64,000 nt of DNA from SG8-30 sp963710135 (lineage in GTDB: Bacteria > Pseudomonadota > Gammaproteobacteria > Steroidobacterales > Steroidobacteraceae): positions 1,054,001 to 1,118,000 of the forward strand of contig CAVPYY010000006.1 in NCBI GenBank assembly GCA_963710135.1. Reading direction: 5' to 3'. Below the pieces are notes generated by a model. The model saw only the letters and a program-made list of their open reading frames with translations. It did no database searches and was not told where the DNA came from. Within the stretch, counting starts at the first letter, position 1. Each line of letters opens with the position of its first letter. The position numbers and the translations under genes are program-made. Positions 1-8,410 of the stretch are shown piece by piece.

Positions 1-1437
1 GATCGGGTCCATGTACTCCGGCACGTCGTCACCGATGTGCGATGAGACCTTCGGCGGTGCGGCATGCCCCAGCCGGCCCACCATTTGCAGCAGCGCCTGC
101 CGCAGCCCGCCCTGCTCCGGTGCAACTGGCGAAAGCCCTCGTGCCAGCTGGCGGCAAGTGCGAATGGCCATGTTGGCGAGGTCCAGCGCCTCGTGCAGCC
201 CGCCAGCCAGTGGACTGCCCGCTCCCTCCGCCTGCTTGACCAGGGTCTTCAAGGTCAGTGCGATGCCGGTCAGCTCCTGGCCGAGCCCGTCGTGGATGTC
301 GGCGCCGAAACGGCGACGCTCGTCATCCGCTATCTCCAGCACGGCCCGCTCGAGCTCGATACGCGAGGTCGCGTCCATCACCACCGATATGACGCCGACC
401 GGCTCGCCGTCGGTGATGAGCGGCGAGAGGCGCGTCTCCAGCACACGATTGCCCGCCGCGATGACGGTGCGATACTGCTGAGGCGCCCGCTCCGCGATGG
501 CCGCACGGCAGTAGAAGCTGAACCGGTCCGCCTCCGCCTGCTCGACCAGGTCGGCGACGAGGCGGCCGCGGCAGGCCTCCGGCGACAAGCCACGAAACGG
601 CTTGTTGCAGAACTCAATCCGCTGTTCGAGATCCACCATGATGATCCAGGTCGGAACGTTGTTGGCGGCGATCTCGAACTGGAGGTGCTGCCGGCGCAGG
701 GACGCCTCCAGCTGCTTGCGCTGCTCGATGTCGAAGGCCGCGCCGAGCATGCGGCGCGGCGAACCGTCCGGCGCACGCTCGACGATGCGCCCGATCATGG
801 CCACCCAATGCCAGGCTCCGCCGCGGGTGCGCAGCCGGTACTCCACCTCGTAGCGCTCCGCGGCGCCACTGGCGTGGGCTTCATAGGCCGTCTCGATCTT
901 GGGCCAATCGGCCGGGTGCAGGATCGCCCGCACCTGCTGCACGTGCCCGTCGCCATCGCAGGGCTCGATGTCCAGGCCCCGCCACCAGGCATTGAGCCAC
1001 ACCAGGCAATCTGTGGCGGGATGCCACTCCCAGAATCCTATCTCGCGCTCCCACAGATGGGCGCGCAGCGCACGCTCGTCTTCGGCCTCCACTCGCCTGA
1101 CGCGCACGACAACGCCCGCAACCGCCGGGCTCGACGACCCGTTCTTGAGCGTGAGCCGTACGCGGATTGCGTGACCGTCTCGAGGGCTCAAGGCGTCGGC
1201 CAGGTGAGCGGCGCCGTCCGGGCCCGCAGCAAGGACATGATCCAGGGCAGCCTGCATCGCCGCAGGGTTGGCCAACTCCAGGACCTGCTGCCACGTCTGA
1301 CCCACGCACTGCCTCGGCGCGAGACCCAGCACCGCGGCGACCGCCCCCGAGGCGCGCGCGATGCGCCCGTCCGGCTCGAGCAGCAGGAAAGCCGTGTCGT
1401 CGAACAAAGTCAGCGCGGAGCGAACCAGATCCGGCAT
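1..1437 (-). CDS. PAS-domain sensor histidine kinase, HisKA_3 type (3' end outside window)
   Basis: The frame is open from an ATG at 1437-1435 to the window edge: 479 codons with no stop. A GGAG lies 6 nt upstream of the ATG. Three PAS-like segments can be seen at about residues 10-115, 130-240 (with FWEWHP, typical of PAS_3) and 250-360. A HisKA_3 dimerisation/phosphoacceptor box follows (DERRRFGADIHDGLGQ), with the likely phosphorylated His at residue 382. The ATPase domain should lie beyond position 1. There is no signal peptide or membrane segment, so it is probably a cytoplasmic sensor. HisKA_3 kinases normally phosphorylate NarL/FixJ-type regulators; the partner is not visible next to it. 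The gene is divergent from the symporter at 1556. Confidence 0.85.
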   Translation of the reverse strand, partial: MPDLVRSALTLFDDTAFLLLEPDGRIARASGAVAAVLGLAPRQCVGQTWQQVLELANPAAMQAALDHVLAAGPDGAAHLADALSPRDGHAIRVRLTLKNGSSSPAVAGVVVRVRRVEAEDERALRAHLWEREIGFWEWHPATDCLVWLNAWWRGLDIEPCDGDGHVQQVRAILHPADWPKIETAYEAHASGAAERYEVEYRLRTRGGAWHWVAMIGRIVERAPDGSPRRMLGAAFDIEQRKQLEASLRRQHLQFEIAANNVPTWIIMVDLEQRIEFCNKPFRGLSPEACRGRLVADLVEQAEADRFSFYCRAAIAERAPQQYRTVIAAGNRVLETRLSPLITDGEPVGVISVVMDATSRIELERAVLEIADDERRRFGADIHDGLGQELTGIALTLKTLVKQAEGAGSPLAGGLHEALDLANMAIRTCRQLARGLSPVAPEQGGLRQALLQMVGRLGHAAPPKVSSHIGDDVPEYMDPI

Positions 1438-1555
1438 GGCAGGCTCCGGTTGGTGGAGCGTCAGGGTACCGGCCCGGGATCAGGTCGGCAACCGCTGCAG
1501 CGGTGCGGGCGATTGGGCTATCCTGCGGCCACAACAACAATCAGGGGGCAAAGAG

Positions 1556-2902
1556 ATGGCTTCTCCGGGCGGATCGCGTGAGCTCTTCAGCAGCCGCGCC
1601 GGCTTCATCTTGGCTGCGGTGGGAAGCGCCGTCGGCCTCGGCAACATGTGGCGCTTTTCCTACCAGGCCTCCGAGGGAGGCGGTGCCGCATTCGTGCTGC
1701 TGTACGTGGTGATCACCATCCTCCTCGGCATTCCCATCATGATGGCGGAGTTCGCACTCGGGCGTCGTGGCCAGCTGGCGCCCGTGGGCGCCCTGCGCAA
1801 AGTCGTGGGTCCCCGCTGGGCGCCGTTGGGGTGGCTGTTCGCGATCGGCGTGCTGGTGATCCTGAGCTACTACTCCGTCATTGCCGGCTGGACCATGCGC
1901 TATGCGATCGAATCTGTCGTATACGGCTTCCCGGAGGACGCCGGCCAGCACTTCGGCCGCATCGCCTCGGGCGGCGGCGCGATCGCCTACCACCTGGCCT
2001 TCATGCTGGCCACGCTGCTGATCGTGATGAGTGGCGTGCGCGCGGGCATCGAGCGCGCCTCGGTGATCCTGATGCCGGCGCTGTTCGTCATCGTCGTCGG
2101 ACTCGCCGTCTGGGCGATGACCTTGCCCGACGCCGGCGAAGGGTACGCGGTCTACCTGATGCCCGATCTCGACCAGCTGGCCAACCCCTCGGTCTGGCGG
2201 GCCGCCGCGGCCCAGGCGTTCTTCTCGCTGGGTCTCGGCATGGGAGTCATGATGACCTTCGCGTCATACCTGCAGCGCACGGAGAACCTGCCGGAGTGCG
2301 GAACCATCATCGCCTTCAGCGACTTCGGCGTGGCGTTCGTCGCGGGGCTCGTCGTGTTTCCGGTGATCTTCTCGTTCGGCCTGCAGGGCGCGGTCGGTGA
2401 AAGCACCGTGGGCGCGCTGTTCATAGCATTGCCGAGCGCCTTTCAGGCCATGGGCGCGGCGGGTCATGTCGTGGGGCTGTTCTTCTTCGTGGTGCTGGCC
2501 GTCGGTGCACTGACCTCGGCCATTTCCCTGCTGGAAATGGCCACCGCTTCGGTGATCGACGAACTCGGCGTGTCGCGGCGTACCGCGGCCGTGGGCGCCG
2601 CCGCGCTGGTCGCCGCGCTGGGCGTGCTCCCGGCGCTCAGCCTCGACGCGCTGGGGTTGATGGACAAGATCGCCGGCGAATTGCTGCTGGTGATCGGGGC
2701 ACTGGTCATCGCCCTGCTCGCCGGATGGGTCGTCTACCGGCAGACTCGCGAAGAGATGCTGCAGGGCGCCGCTCCCTGGTGGGCGATCCAGGTGCCGCGT
2801 ATCCTGGCCGTGCTGCGCTACGTCGTGCCACCGGTCGTCTTGGTTGTGTTGGCTTTCTCGCTACGGGATACCTGGCGCGCCGTGCTTGCGTTGGCCGGAT
2901 GA
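1556..2902 (+). CDS. Sodium-dependent transporter, neurotransmitter:sodium symporter (NSS) family
   Basis: A 448-residue polytopic membrane protein of the usual length for bacterial NSS transporters (LeuT/MhsT relatives). These couple Na+ influx to uptake of amino acids or related compounds; the substrate cannot be read here. The first helix has the family signature GSAVGLGNMWRFSY, where the Na+ and substrate sites are unwound. About 11-12 hydrophobic helices follow. The frame is open back to 1361, but the ATG at 1556 is chosen because it follows a GGGGGCAAAGAG ribosome site and leaves the TM1 motif at the normal distance from the N terminus. The SRPBCC gene follows 10 nt downstream on the same strand, probably in one transcript. 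Confidence 0.9.
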   Translation: MASPGGSRELFSSRAGFILAAVGSAVGLGNMWRFSYQASEGGGAAFVLLYVVITILLGIPIMMAEFALGRRGQLAPVGALRKVVGPRWAPLGWLFAIGVLVILSYYSVIAGWTMRYAIESVVYGFPEDAGQHFGRIASGGGAIAYHLAFMLATLLIVMSGVRAGIERASVILMPALFVIVVGLAVWAMTLPDAGEGYAVYLMPDLDQLANPSVWRAAAAQAFFSLGLGMGVMMTFASYLQRTENLPECGTIIAFSDFGVAFVAGLVVFPVIFSFGLQGAVGESTVGALFIALPSAFQAMGAAGHVVGLFFFVVLAVGALTSAISLLEMATASVIDELGVSRRTAAVGAAALVAALGVLPALSLDALGLMDKIAGELLLVIGALVIALLAGWVVYRQTREEMLQGAAPWWAIQVPRILAVLRYVVPPVVLVVLAFSLRDTWRAVLALAG

Positions 2903-2912
2903 GGTGTTGTCG

Positions 2913-3431
2913 ATGAGGAAACTGCAAGCCCTCATGGTGGCGGCTCTGCTCGGACCGGCCATCGCGCAGGCCGAGGTGACCCAGGCCGCAGCGGAGGGTT
3001 TCGTGGTGCGCCACGAGTTCTCCCTGGACGCGACCCCGGACGTCGCGTGGCAGGCACTCATCCATCCCGAATTGTGGTGGCCGTCAGCGCACAGCTGGTC
3101 GGGCAGTGCCGGCAACATGAGCCTCGATCCCGTGGCCGGCGGGTGCTTCTGCGAACGCTGGGACGGCGGAAGCGTCGAGCACGGCCGCATCATCATGGCA
3201 CTCCCGGGCAGGCTGTTGCGGTTCGAGGGAGCGCTAGGACCGTTGCAGGACATGGCGGTCGGTGCCGTCCTGAGCGTCGCCCTGAAGCCTGTCGACGACC
3301 GGACCGTGGCGACGGTGACCTATCGCGTCAGCGGCGATCCTTCCCATGGTCTCGGCGACTTTGCGGCGGTCGTTGATTCGGTCATCGGCGAGCAATTCGG
3401 CAACTTCGCCAGGTTCGTGCCGACTCCCTGA
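2913..3431 (+). CDS. Exported SRPBCC/START-like protein
   Basis: A 172-residue protein whose N terminus (MRKLQALMVAALLG...AQA) looks like a Sec signal peptide with cleavage near residue 20. The remainder resembles the SRPBCC (Bet v1/START) helix-grip fold used for hydrophobic ligand binding. Visible family-like features are the opening strand VVRHEFSLDATPDVAWQALI, the WW pair near residue 53 and a long C-terminal helix around VVDSVIGEQFGNFARF. No catalytic residues can be assigned. The chosen ATG starts 10 nt after the symporter stop; an earlier in-frame ATG at 2844 lies inside the symporter gene and would disrupt the signal peptide. Function unknown. Confidence 0.7.
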   Translation: MRKLQALMVAALLGPAIAQAEVTQAAAEGFVVRHEFSLDATPDVAWQALIHPELWWPSAHSWSGSAGNMSLDPVAGGCFCERWDGGSVEHGRIIMALPGRLLRFEGALGPLQDMAVGAVLSVALKPVDDRTVATVTYRVSGDPSHGLGDFAAVVDSVIGEQFGNFARFVPTP

Positions 3432-3603
3432 CCCGCTTCGCACGTTCAAGCCGTGCATTCACGCAGAAAGCGATGGGTCGGCGCAGGCTGCCATTGACCC
3501 TCACACCCGGCGTTTCATAGCTTCGATTCCGTAGCAGCGGCTGTTCGTGCGCACAGGAAGTGCCGCATCGGTCGCATCGATGACAGCAAGTCGAGGGAAC
3601 GAC

Positions 3604-6600
3604 ATGAAATCCAATCTATCGGCGCTCCTGGCGCACACCGTGCTGACGGCCTTGCTCTGCCTTGTCTGCCTCGCGCTGCCGCCGCCGGCGGCCGCGCAGG
3701 ACGTCTCCCCGTGCGGGCCCGGCCAGGTCCTGGTGGTCGAGCGGCCGCTTGGTCGGGCACGCTGTTTCAACATCCTGGACCTGTGGCAGACCGAAGACTA
3801 CTCGTCCCTCGGGAGCTACGACGTCATCAGACCGCCGGCGGATCCCGCGCTGGTCAGTCCACTGGTGCCCGGCAACGAGGACCTGGGAGCCGAGGGTTGC
3901 ACCGACTCCCAGGGACAGACGCTGGGCGGCAATCCCATCAACGTCGCCACCGGCAACAAGCATCAGGCCGACATCGATTACGCCGGCCCGGAACGCTTTC
4001 CGCTGTCGCTCGTGCGGCACTACAACAGCGGCTCCCCGCAGAATGTCTCGTCGCTGTTCGGGCCTTCCTGGAGCAGTCCGCTCGCGCCGCGCCTGTACGG
4101 CTACGACTCCTTCACCCTTGGCGGAATCACCCTCGAGTCGGTGTTCATCGAGAACGGTACCGGAGCCGCGGTGCTGGTATCACGCCGCAGCGGTGAACCC
4201 TGGCGACGCCAGAACGGCAAGATCGAGCAGCTGGGGCACAACGCCGATGGCACCTGGACGCGGGTCGACGGCACCTTCATCCATCACTACCGGGCAGACG
4301 GCCAGACCAGCCGCATCGAGCATGAGAGTGGAGAGACGCACAGCTACGCGTACGACGCAGCGAAGCGCCTGACCTCGATCACGCACAGCTCGGGTCGCAG
4401 CCTGCGTTTCTCGTACAACACTCTCGGCCTGGTCTCGACCGTCACGGATCCGGCCGGCCGCGCGCTGCGCTACAGCTATGACTCGCAGCGCAATCTCGCC
4501 GCCGTCGCCTATCCGACGGATGACGGCACCACCAGCGAGCGCCGCTATCTCTACCAGAGCCCATACGGCACGTGGCTGCTGACCGGCATCGTCGACGAGA
4601 ACGGCACGCGTTTCGCCACCTTTTCCTACGACGGCTCCCGTCGCGCCGTGTCCAGCGAGCACGCCGGCGGCACCGAGCGATTCTCCGTCGCCTATATCGG
4701 CGGCGACAGCCAGGACGCCCGCCGCTCGCGGACGACCAATGCGCTCGGCAAGGTCACCGACTACGCCTTCCAGCGGATCGGCGGGAAGTGGCGGGCCGTG
4801 GACGTTGCGGGCCAGGCGAAGGGCAGTTGTCTCGCCGCCAACCGATCCTACCGCTACGACGCCAAGGGTCACCTGGACCGGGTGACCGACTGGGAAGGCC
4901 AGGTCACGGACTATGACCATGACGCGACCGGCAATGTCCAGCGCCTGACCCGCGCGGCCGGGACCCCGGTGGCCCAGACGACGACGATGGACTGGCATCC
5001 CGGAATCGACAAGCCACGGCGCGTCGCGACGGACCTGCTGGAGACCACCTACGATTACGACCCGCGGGGCCGGATTGCGCAGATCCGGCAGGTCGACCGC
5101 ACAGGCATCAACCCCGGGGCAACCCGGACCTGGCGCGTCGCCTATCAACTCCACCCCAACGGCGTGGTCAGCCGCAGAGTCGTCGACGGCCCGCGCAACG
5201 ACGTTGCCGACACCACGACCTTCGACTACGACAGCGGTGGACGGCTGCTGCGAATCACCAATGCACTCGGCCATGTCACCCAGCTGCAGAATCACGATGC
5301 TTATGGCAGAGCCGGGCGGATCGTCTGGGCCTCGGGACTGGTCTCGGAGTTCACCTACCACCCACGCGGCTGGCTCAAGAGCCGCCGCGATCTCGTCGAC
5401 GGGACCTGGCGCACCACTACGTTCAGCCATGATCGTGCCGGCCAGCTGATCCGCGCAGAGCAGGCGGGCGGCGCCAGACTCGGTTTCAGCTACGACGGCG
5501 CACACCGGCTCACCCGGGTCACCGATGGCGCGGACGGAACGCTCAGCTACCAGTTCGACGCGGCGAGCAACGTGACCGCCCGGCAGATACGGCAGGCCAC
5601 CGCGCCTGCAACGCTGCTGCAGCCGATCTCCCCTGTCCTCGCACCGGAGCCTTGCGCGCCGACCAGCCCCTATGTCCTGTGCCCGCGCAACCCGGTGCTC
5701 GTGCCCGTACCGCCGCCCTCCCCCACGACTGCGGAGGATCTGCTGGTCGCCCGGCAGTCCCTCGAGTACGACGCGCTCGGCCGGGTGACGCGCCTCATTG
5801 GCGGCTCCGGCCAGGCCACGCGCCTTGCGTATGATCGCAGCGACCGGCTGACCGATCTCCATGACGGGCGCAACCACCGCACTCGCCTACAGCACGACGC
5901 CCTCGACCGGCCGGTCGCCACCACCGACGCCATGAACGGCGTCGCGCAGCTGGAGTACGGCCGGGACGACCTGCTGACAGGCGCGCGCGACCCGAATGGC
6001 AACGCAACCCGGTACACCCGCAACGGCTTTGGCGAAGTCGTACGTGCGGACAGCCCGGACACCGGCACGACGATCTTCCAGTACGACGCCGCCGGCAACG
6101 TGATTCGCACGGTCGACGCCCGCGGCGTGGTCTCCACATTCAGCTACGACGCCCTGAACCGCCTGCGGGAAGCGCGACGCGGCGCGGACGTCCCGGAAAC
6201 CTACCAGTACGACGTGGCACGACCCGGCCAGCTGTGGCGGGTCACGGACGCCGCCGGCGTGCACGAGTTCACCCACAACGCGGCGGGCGAACTGACGTCG
6301 CGTCGCGACGTGGTCGCAGGCCGAAGCCTGGCCACCGCCTGGACCTACGATCCCCAGGGAAGGCTGTCGCGCATCTTCTACCCGAGCGGTCTCAACATCG
6401 AGCAGCGCTACGATGCGACCGGACGTGTGTCGGGCATCGATGCCTGGAGCCCGTCCTGGTCGCGCCGCCCGGTCGTAAGCGACGTCAGACGCCTGCCGTT
6501 CGGGCCGCTGGTCTCGCTGCGCTACGGCAATGGCGAGATCCGCGAGGTCGAGCGCGATCTGGATTACCGGCCGGTACGACTGGTCAGCGGCGCAGGGCTA

Positions 6601-8052
6601 TCGCAGACCTACCAGTACGACGCCGCGGGAAACATCACGGCGATCAGCGACGCGGGCAGCGGTCATTACCGCACGTACGGCTACGACCCTCTGGACCGCA
6701 TCAGCCAGCATACCGGCCCGGACGGAACGACGGCGTACCAGTACGACCCGAACGGCAACCGCACCTGGAAGTCGGTCGGTGCCGCGAGCTTCGGGCTCAG
6801 CTACAACGCTGGCAGCAACCGGCTCGGCGCCGTCGCCGGCGAAACACGCAGCCATGACGCGGCGGGCAACACGACGCGGATCGGCACCCGCTACTTCGAT
6901 TACGACGGCGCAAACCGCCTATGGCGTTTCCGCCAGGGCACCCTGACCACTGTCTACTCGCACAACGCCTTCGGCGAGCGGCAGCTGAAAACACAGGGCG
7001 GAGCCAACCGCTGGTTCGTGTACGCCGGCCCGATGCTGCTGCACGAGAACAGTGGCGTGGTAAGCCAGGACTACATCTACCTCGACGGCGCGCCCGTCGC
7101 ACTGGTTCGAAACGGCGCGCTCTACTACATCCACGGCGACCATCTGGGTCGACCGCAGATTGTGAGCAACGCCGTGCGCAGCCGCGTCTGGCAGGCCCGC
7201 AATGATGCCTTCGACAGCGTGCTGTCCTTCAACCTGCTGGGCGAACTGAATCTCGGCCTGCCGGGACAGTACCGGGACGTCGAGAGCGGCATCTGGCACA
7301 ACCACTTCCGCAGCTACGACCCAGCCACTGGACGCTATCTGCAGCACGACCCGATCGGCCTGGCGGGCGGACTGAACGGCTACGTCTACGCCAGTGGCAA
7401 CCCGGTCGGAGTCGTCGATCCGCTGGGACTCGAAGGCGTCGACCTGCGCCGCACGCAACTGGAGACAGCGCTGGCGGCGGGCGAGATAACCCAGGAGGAG
7501 TTCGGCGACACCCTGCGCGCAGAGGGCGTCGGCGGACTTCTCGGCGCCGGAGCAGTCACGGTGGGCGCGTGTCTGGGCGCCGCCGGTGCGGCCAAGGAAC
7601 TGGCCCAGATGGCGTTCGAAGAACTCACCGGAATCCCGATCGGCCTGTGGAGTCCGGCAAGAGGCCTGAGCAATGCAGTCAAGCGGTCGGTGACGAGCAC
7701 AGGTCGCCGCAGTCACGTATTCTGGTCTGGTGGCCGGCTTGCCGAGGATGCCGCCAGGTCGTACGCACACTCGAATCATGGGATAGTGATCGGCGATACG
7801 GTTGCTGGCAAAACGCTGGCACAACAAACCCGTGGGCTGCCATGGGCCGGGGCCAGACACAATTGGCAGATTTTGTCTGAAAAGTTTGCGCGGTCGGCAT
7901 CAGGTGAAGTTCACGTGTTTCAGAACGCACGGGGGATTTCGGCAGACAGCATCTGGCGCCAGGAACACAGCATTCTGACCCAGAATCCCAAAGTCACCGG
8001 AATTCGTTATCACATCGTCATGCCGGACGGCTCGACCACAGGAGTGCCCTAG
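3604..8052 (+). CDS. RHS/YD-repeat polymorphic toxin protein with variable C-terminal tip
   Basis: A 1,482-residue RHS-family protein. Residues 1-31 look like a Sec signal peptide. A DUF6531-like segment (NPINVATGNK near residue 115) comes next, then many YD-type repeats forming the RHS shell to about residue 1220. The RHS-associated core follows, with YRDVESG, GRYLQHDPIGL and the terminal DPLGL near residue 1273. After a helical pre-toxin stretch, the last ~110 residues (RRSHVFWSGG to the end) are a separate domain of lower G+C. It has FWSGG, GDTVAGKTLAQQ and HVFQNARG and resembles the C termini of other RHS proteins, but I cannot name a toxin family. RHS shells encapsulate such tips for delivery to rival cells; activity is inferred. 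The ATG at 3604 is preferred to 3547 because the signal peptide starts there. The immunity gene begins at the next base after the stop. Confidence 0.9.
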   Translation: MKSNLSALLAHTVLTALLCLVCLALPPPAAAQDVSPCGPGQVLVVERPLGRARCFNILDLWQTEDYSSLGSYDVIRPPADPALVSPLVPGNEDLGAEGCTDSQGQTLGGNPINVATGNKHQADIDYAGPERFPLSLVRHYNSGSPQNVSSLFGPSWSSPLAPRLYGYDSFTLGGITLESVFIENGTGAAVLVSRRSGEPWRRQNGKIEQLGHNADGTWTRVDGTFIHHYRADGQTSRIEHESGETHSYAYDAAKRLTSITHSSGRSLRFSYNTLGLVSTVTDPAGRALRYSYDSQRNLAAVAYPTDDGTTSERRYLYQSPYGTWLLTGIVDENGTRFATFSYDGSRRAVSSEHAGGTERFSVAYIGGDSQDARRSRTTNALGKVTDYAFQRIGGKWRAVDVAGQAKGSCLAANRSYRYDAKGHLDRVTDWEGQVTDYDHDATGNVQRLTRAAGTPVAQTTTMDWHPGIDKPRRVATDLLETTYDYDPRGRIAQIRQVDRTGINPGATRTWRVAYQLHPNGVVSRRVVDGPRNDVADTTTFDYDSGGRLLRITNALGHVTQLQNHDAYGRAGRIVWASGLVSEFTYHPRGWLKSRRDLVDGTWRTTTFSHDRAGQLIRAEQAGGARLGFSYDGAHRLTRVTDGADGTLSYQFDAASNVTARQIRQATAPATLLQPISPVLAPEPCAPTSPYVLCPRNPVLVPVPPPSPTTAEDLLVARQSLEYDALGRVTRLIGGSGQATRLAYDRSDRLTDLHDGRNHRTRLQHDALDRPVATTDAMNGVAQLEYGRDDLLTGARDPNGNATRYTRNGFGEVVRADSPDTGTTIFQYDAAGNVIRTVDARGVVSTFSYDALNRLREARRGADVPETYQYDVARPGQLWRVTDAAGVHEFTHNAAGELTSRRDVVAGRSLATAWTYDPQGRLSRIFYPSGLNIEQRYDATGRVSGIDAWSPSWSRRPVVSDVRRLPFGPLVSLRYGNGEIREVERDLDYRPVRLVSGAGLSQTYQYDAAGNITAISDAGSGHYRTYGYDPLDRISQHTGPDGTTAYQYDPNGNRTWKSVGAASFGLSYNAGSNRLGAVAGETRSHDAAGNTTRIGTRYFDYDGANRLWRFRQGTLTTVYSHNAFGERQLKTQGGANRWFVYAGPMLLHENSGVVSQDYIYLDGAPVALVRNGALYYIHGDHLGRPQIVSNAVRSRVWQARNDAFDSVLSFNLLGELNLGLPGQYRDVESGIWHNHFRSYDPATGRYLQHDPIGLAGGLNGYVYASGNPVGVVDPLGLEGVDLRRTQLETALAAGEITQEEFGDTLRAEGVGGLLGAGAVTVGACLGAAGAAKELAQMAFEELTGIPIGLWSPARGLSNAVKRSVTSTGRRSHVFWSGGRLAEDAARSYAHSNHGIVIGDTVAGKTLAQQTRGLPWAGARHNWQILSEKFARSASGEVHVFQNARGISADSIWRQEHSILTQNPKVTGIRYHIVMPDGSTTGVP

Positions 8053-8337
8053 ATGAATCAGCCCGTCCAGGGCCCGTTCGACGGCGACGCGGGCGAAGAC
8101 TATTCAGTGGAGGTGCTGGGCCGCACCGGCTTGATGTATCGCGAAGCAGGGCGTGAACTCTTCGTCGACTCGGAGGTTTTGACCGGAGACGCCGGAATGC
8201 TCCTATACCGCGAGAGCATTTCGCATTGGGACCCTCCCCAGGATCACATCGCGATCGACGCTGAGGACCGAGAGCGCATCATTGGAAACATAAGAAGCCA
8301 CTTCAGGAAGCAGGGGTTCGAGATCGATGTCATGTGA
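8053..8337 (+). CDS. Probable immunity protein, Imm74-like
   Basis: A 94-residue acidic cytoplasmic protein starting on the base after the RHS stop codon, as expected for a toxin-immunity pair. The pattern of a short N-terminal beta region (LGRTGLMYREAGRELFVDSE), then YRESISHWDPP, then a C-terminal helix (ERIIGNIRSHFRKQGFEIDV) matches what I remember of the Imm74 family; this assignment is from recall, not a search. It would neutralise the C-terminal toxin domain of the RHS protein by direct binding. Base composition is lower in G+C than the RHS shell and similar to the tip, consistent with tip and immunity gene moving as a unit. No hairpin terminator is seen in the 73 bp before the convergent hydrolase gene. 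Confidence 0.7.
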   Translation: MNQPVQGPFDGDAGEDYSVEVLGRTGLMYREAGRELFVDSEVLTGDAGMLLYRESISHWDPPQDHIAIDAEDRERIIGNIRSHFRKQGFEIDVM

Positions 8338-8410
8338 CGCGGGCGGGCGTGGAGTGGGCGCTGACCATCACGCGGCGATGGACTTGAGACAGCACTAACA
8401 GCAGCTTGGT

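Noticed and set aside
64..1581. A 505-codon open frame on the plus strand opposite the partial histidine kinase.
   Set aside because: No recognisable domain, arginine- and glycine-rich; the minus strand reads as a clean PAS/HisKA_3 kinase with motifs through its whole length.
3494..3521. A sigma-70 promoter (TTGACC ... CATAGC) upstream of the RHS gene.
   Set aside because: The -10 match is poor (about half the consensus), so it is not listed as a feature.
4180..5877. A 565-codon minus-strand frame inside the RHS gene.
   Set aside because: It mirrors the YD repeats in antisense; no ribosome site or known fold.
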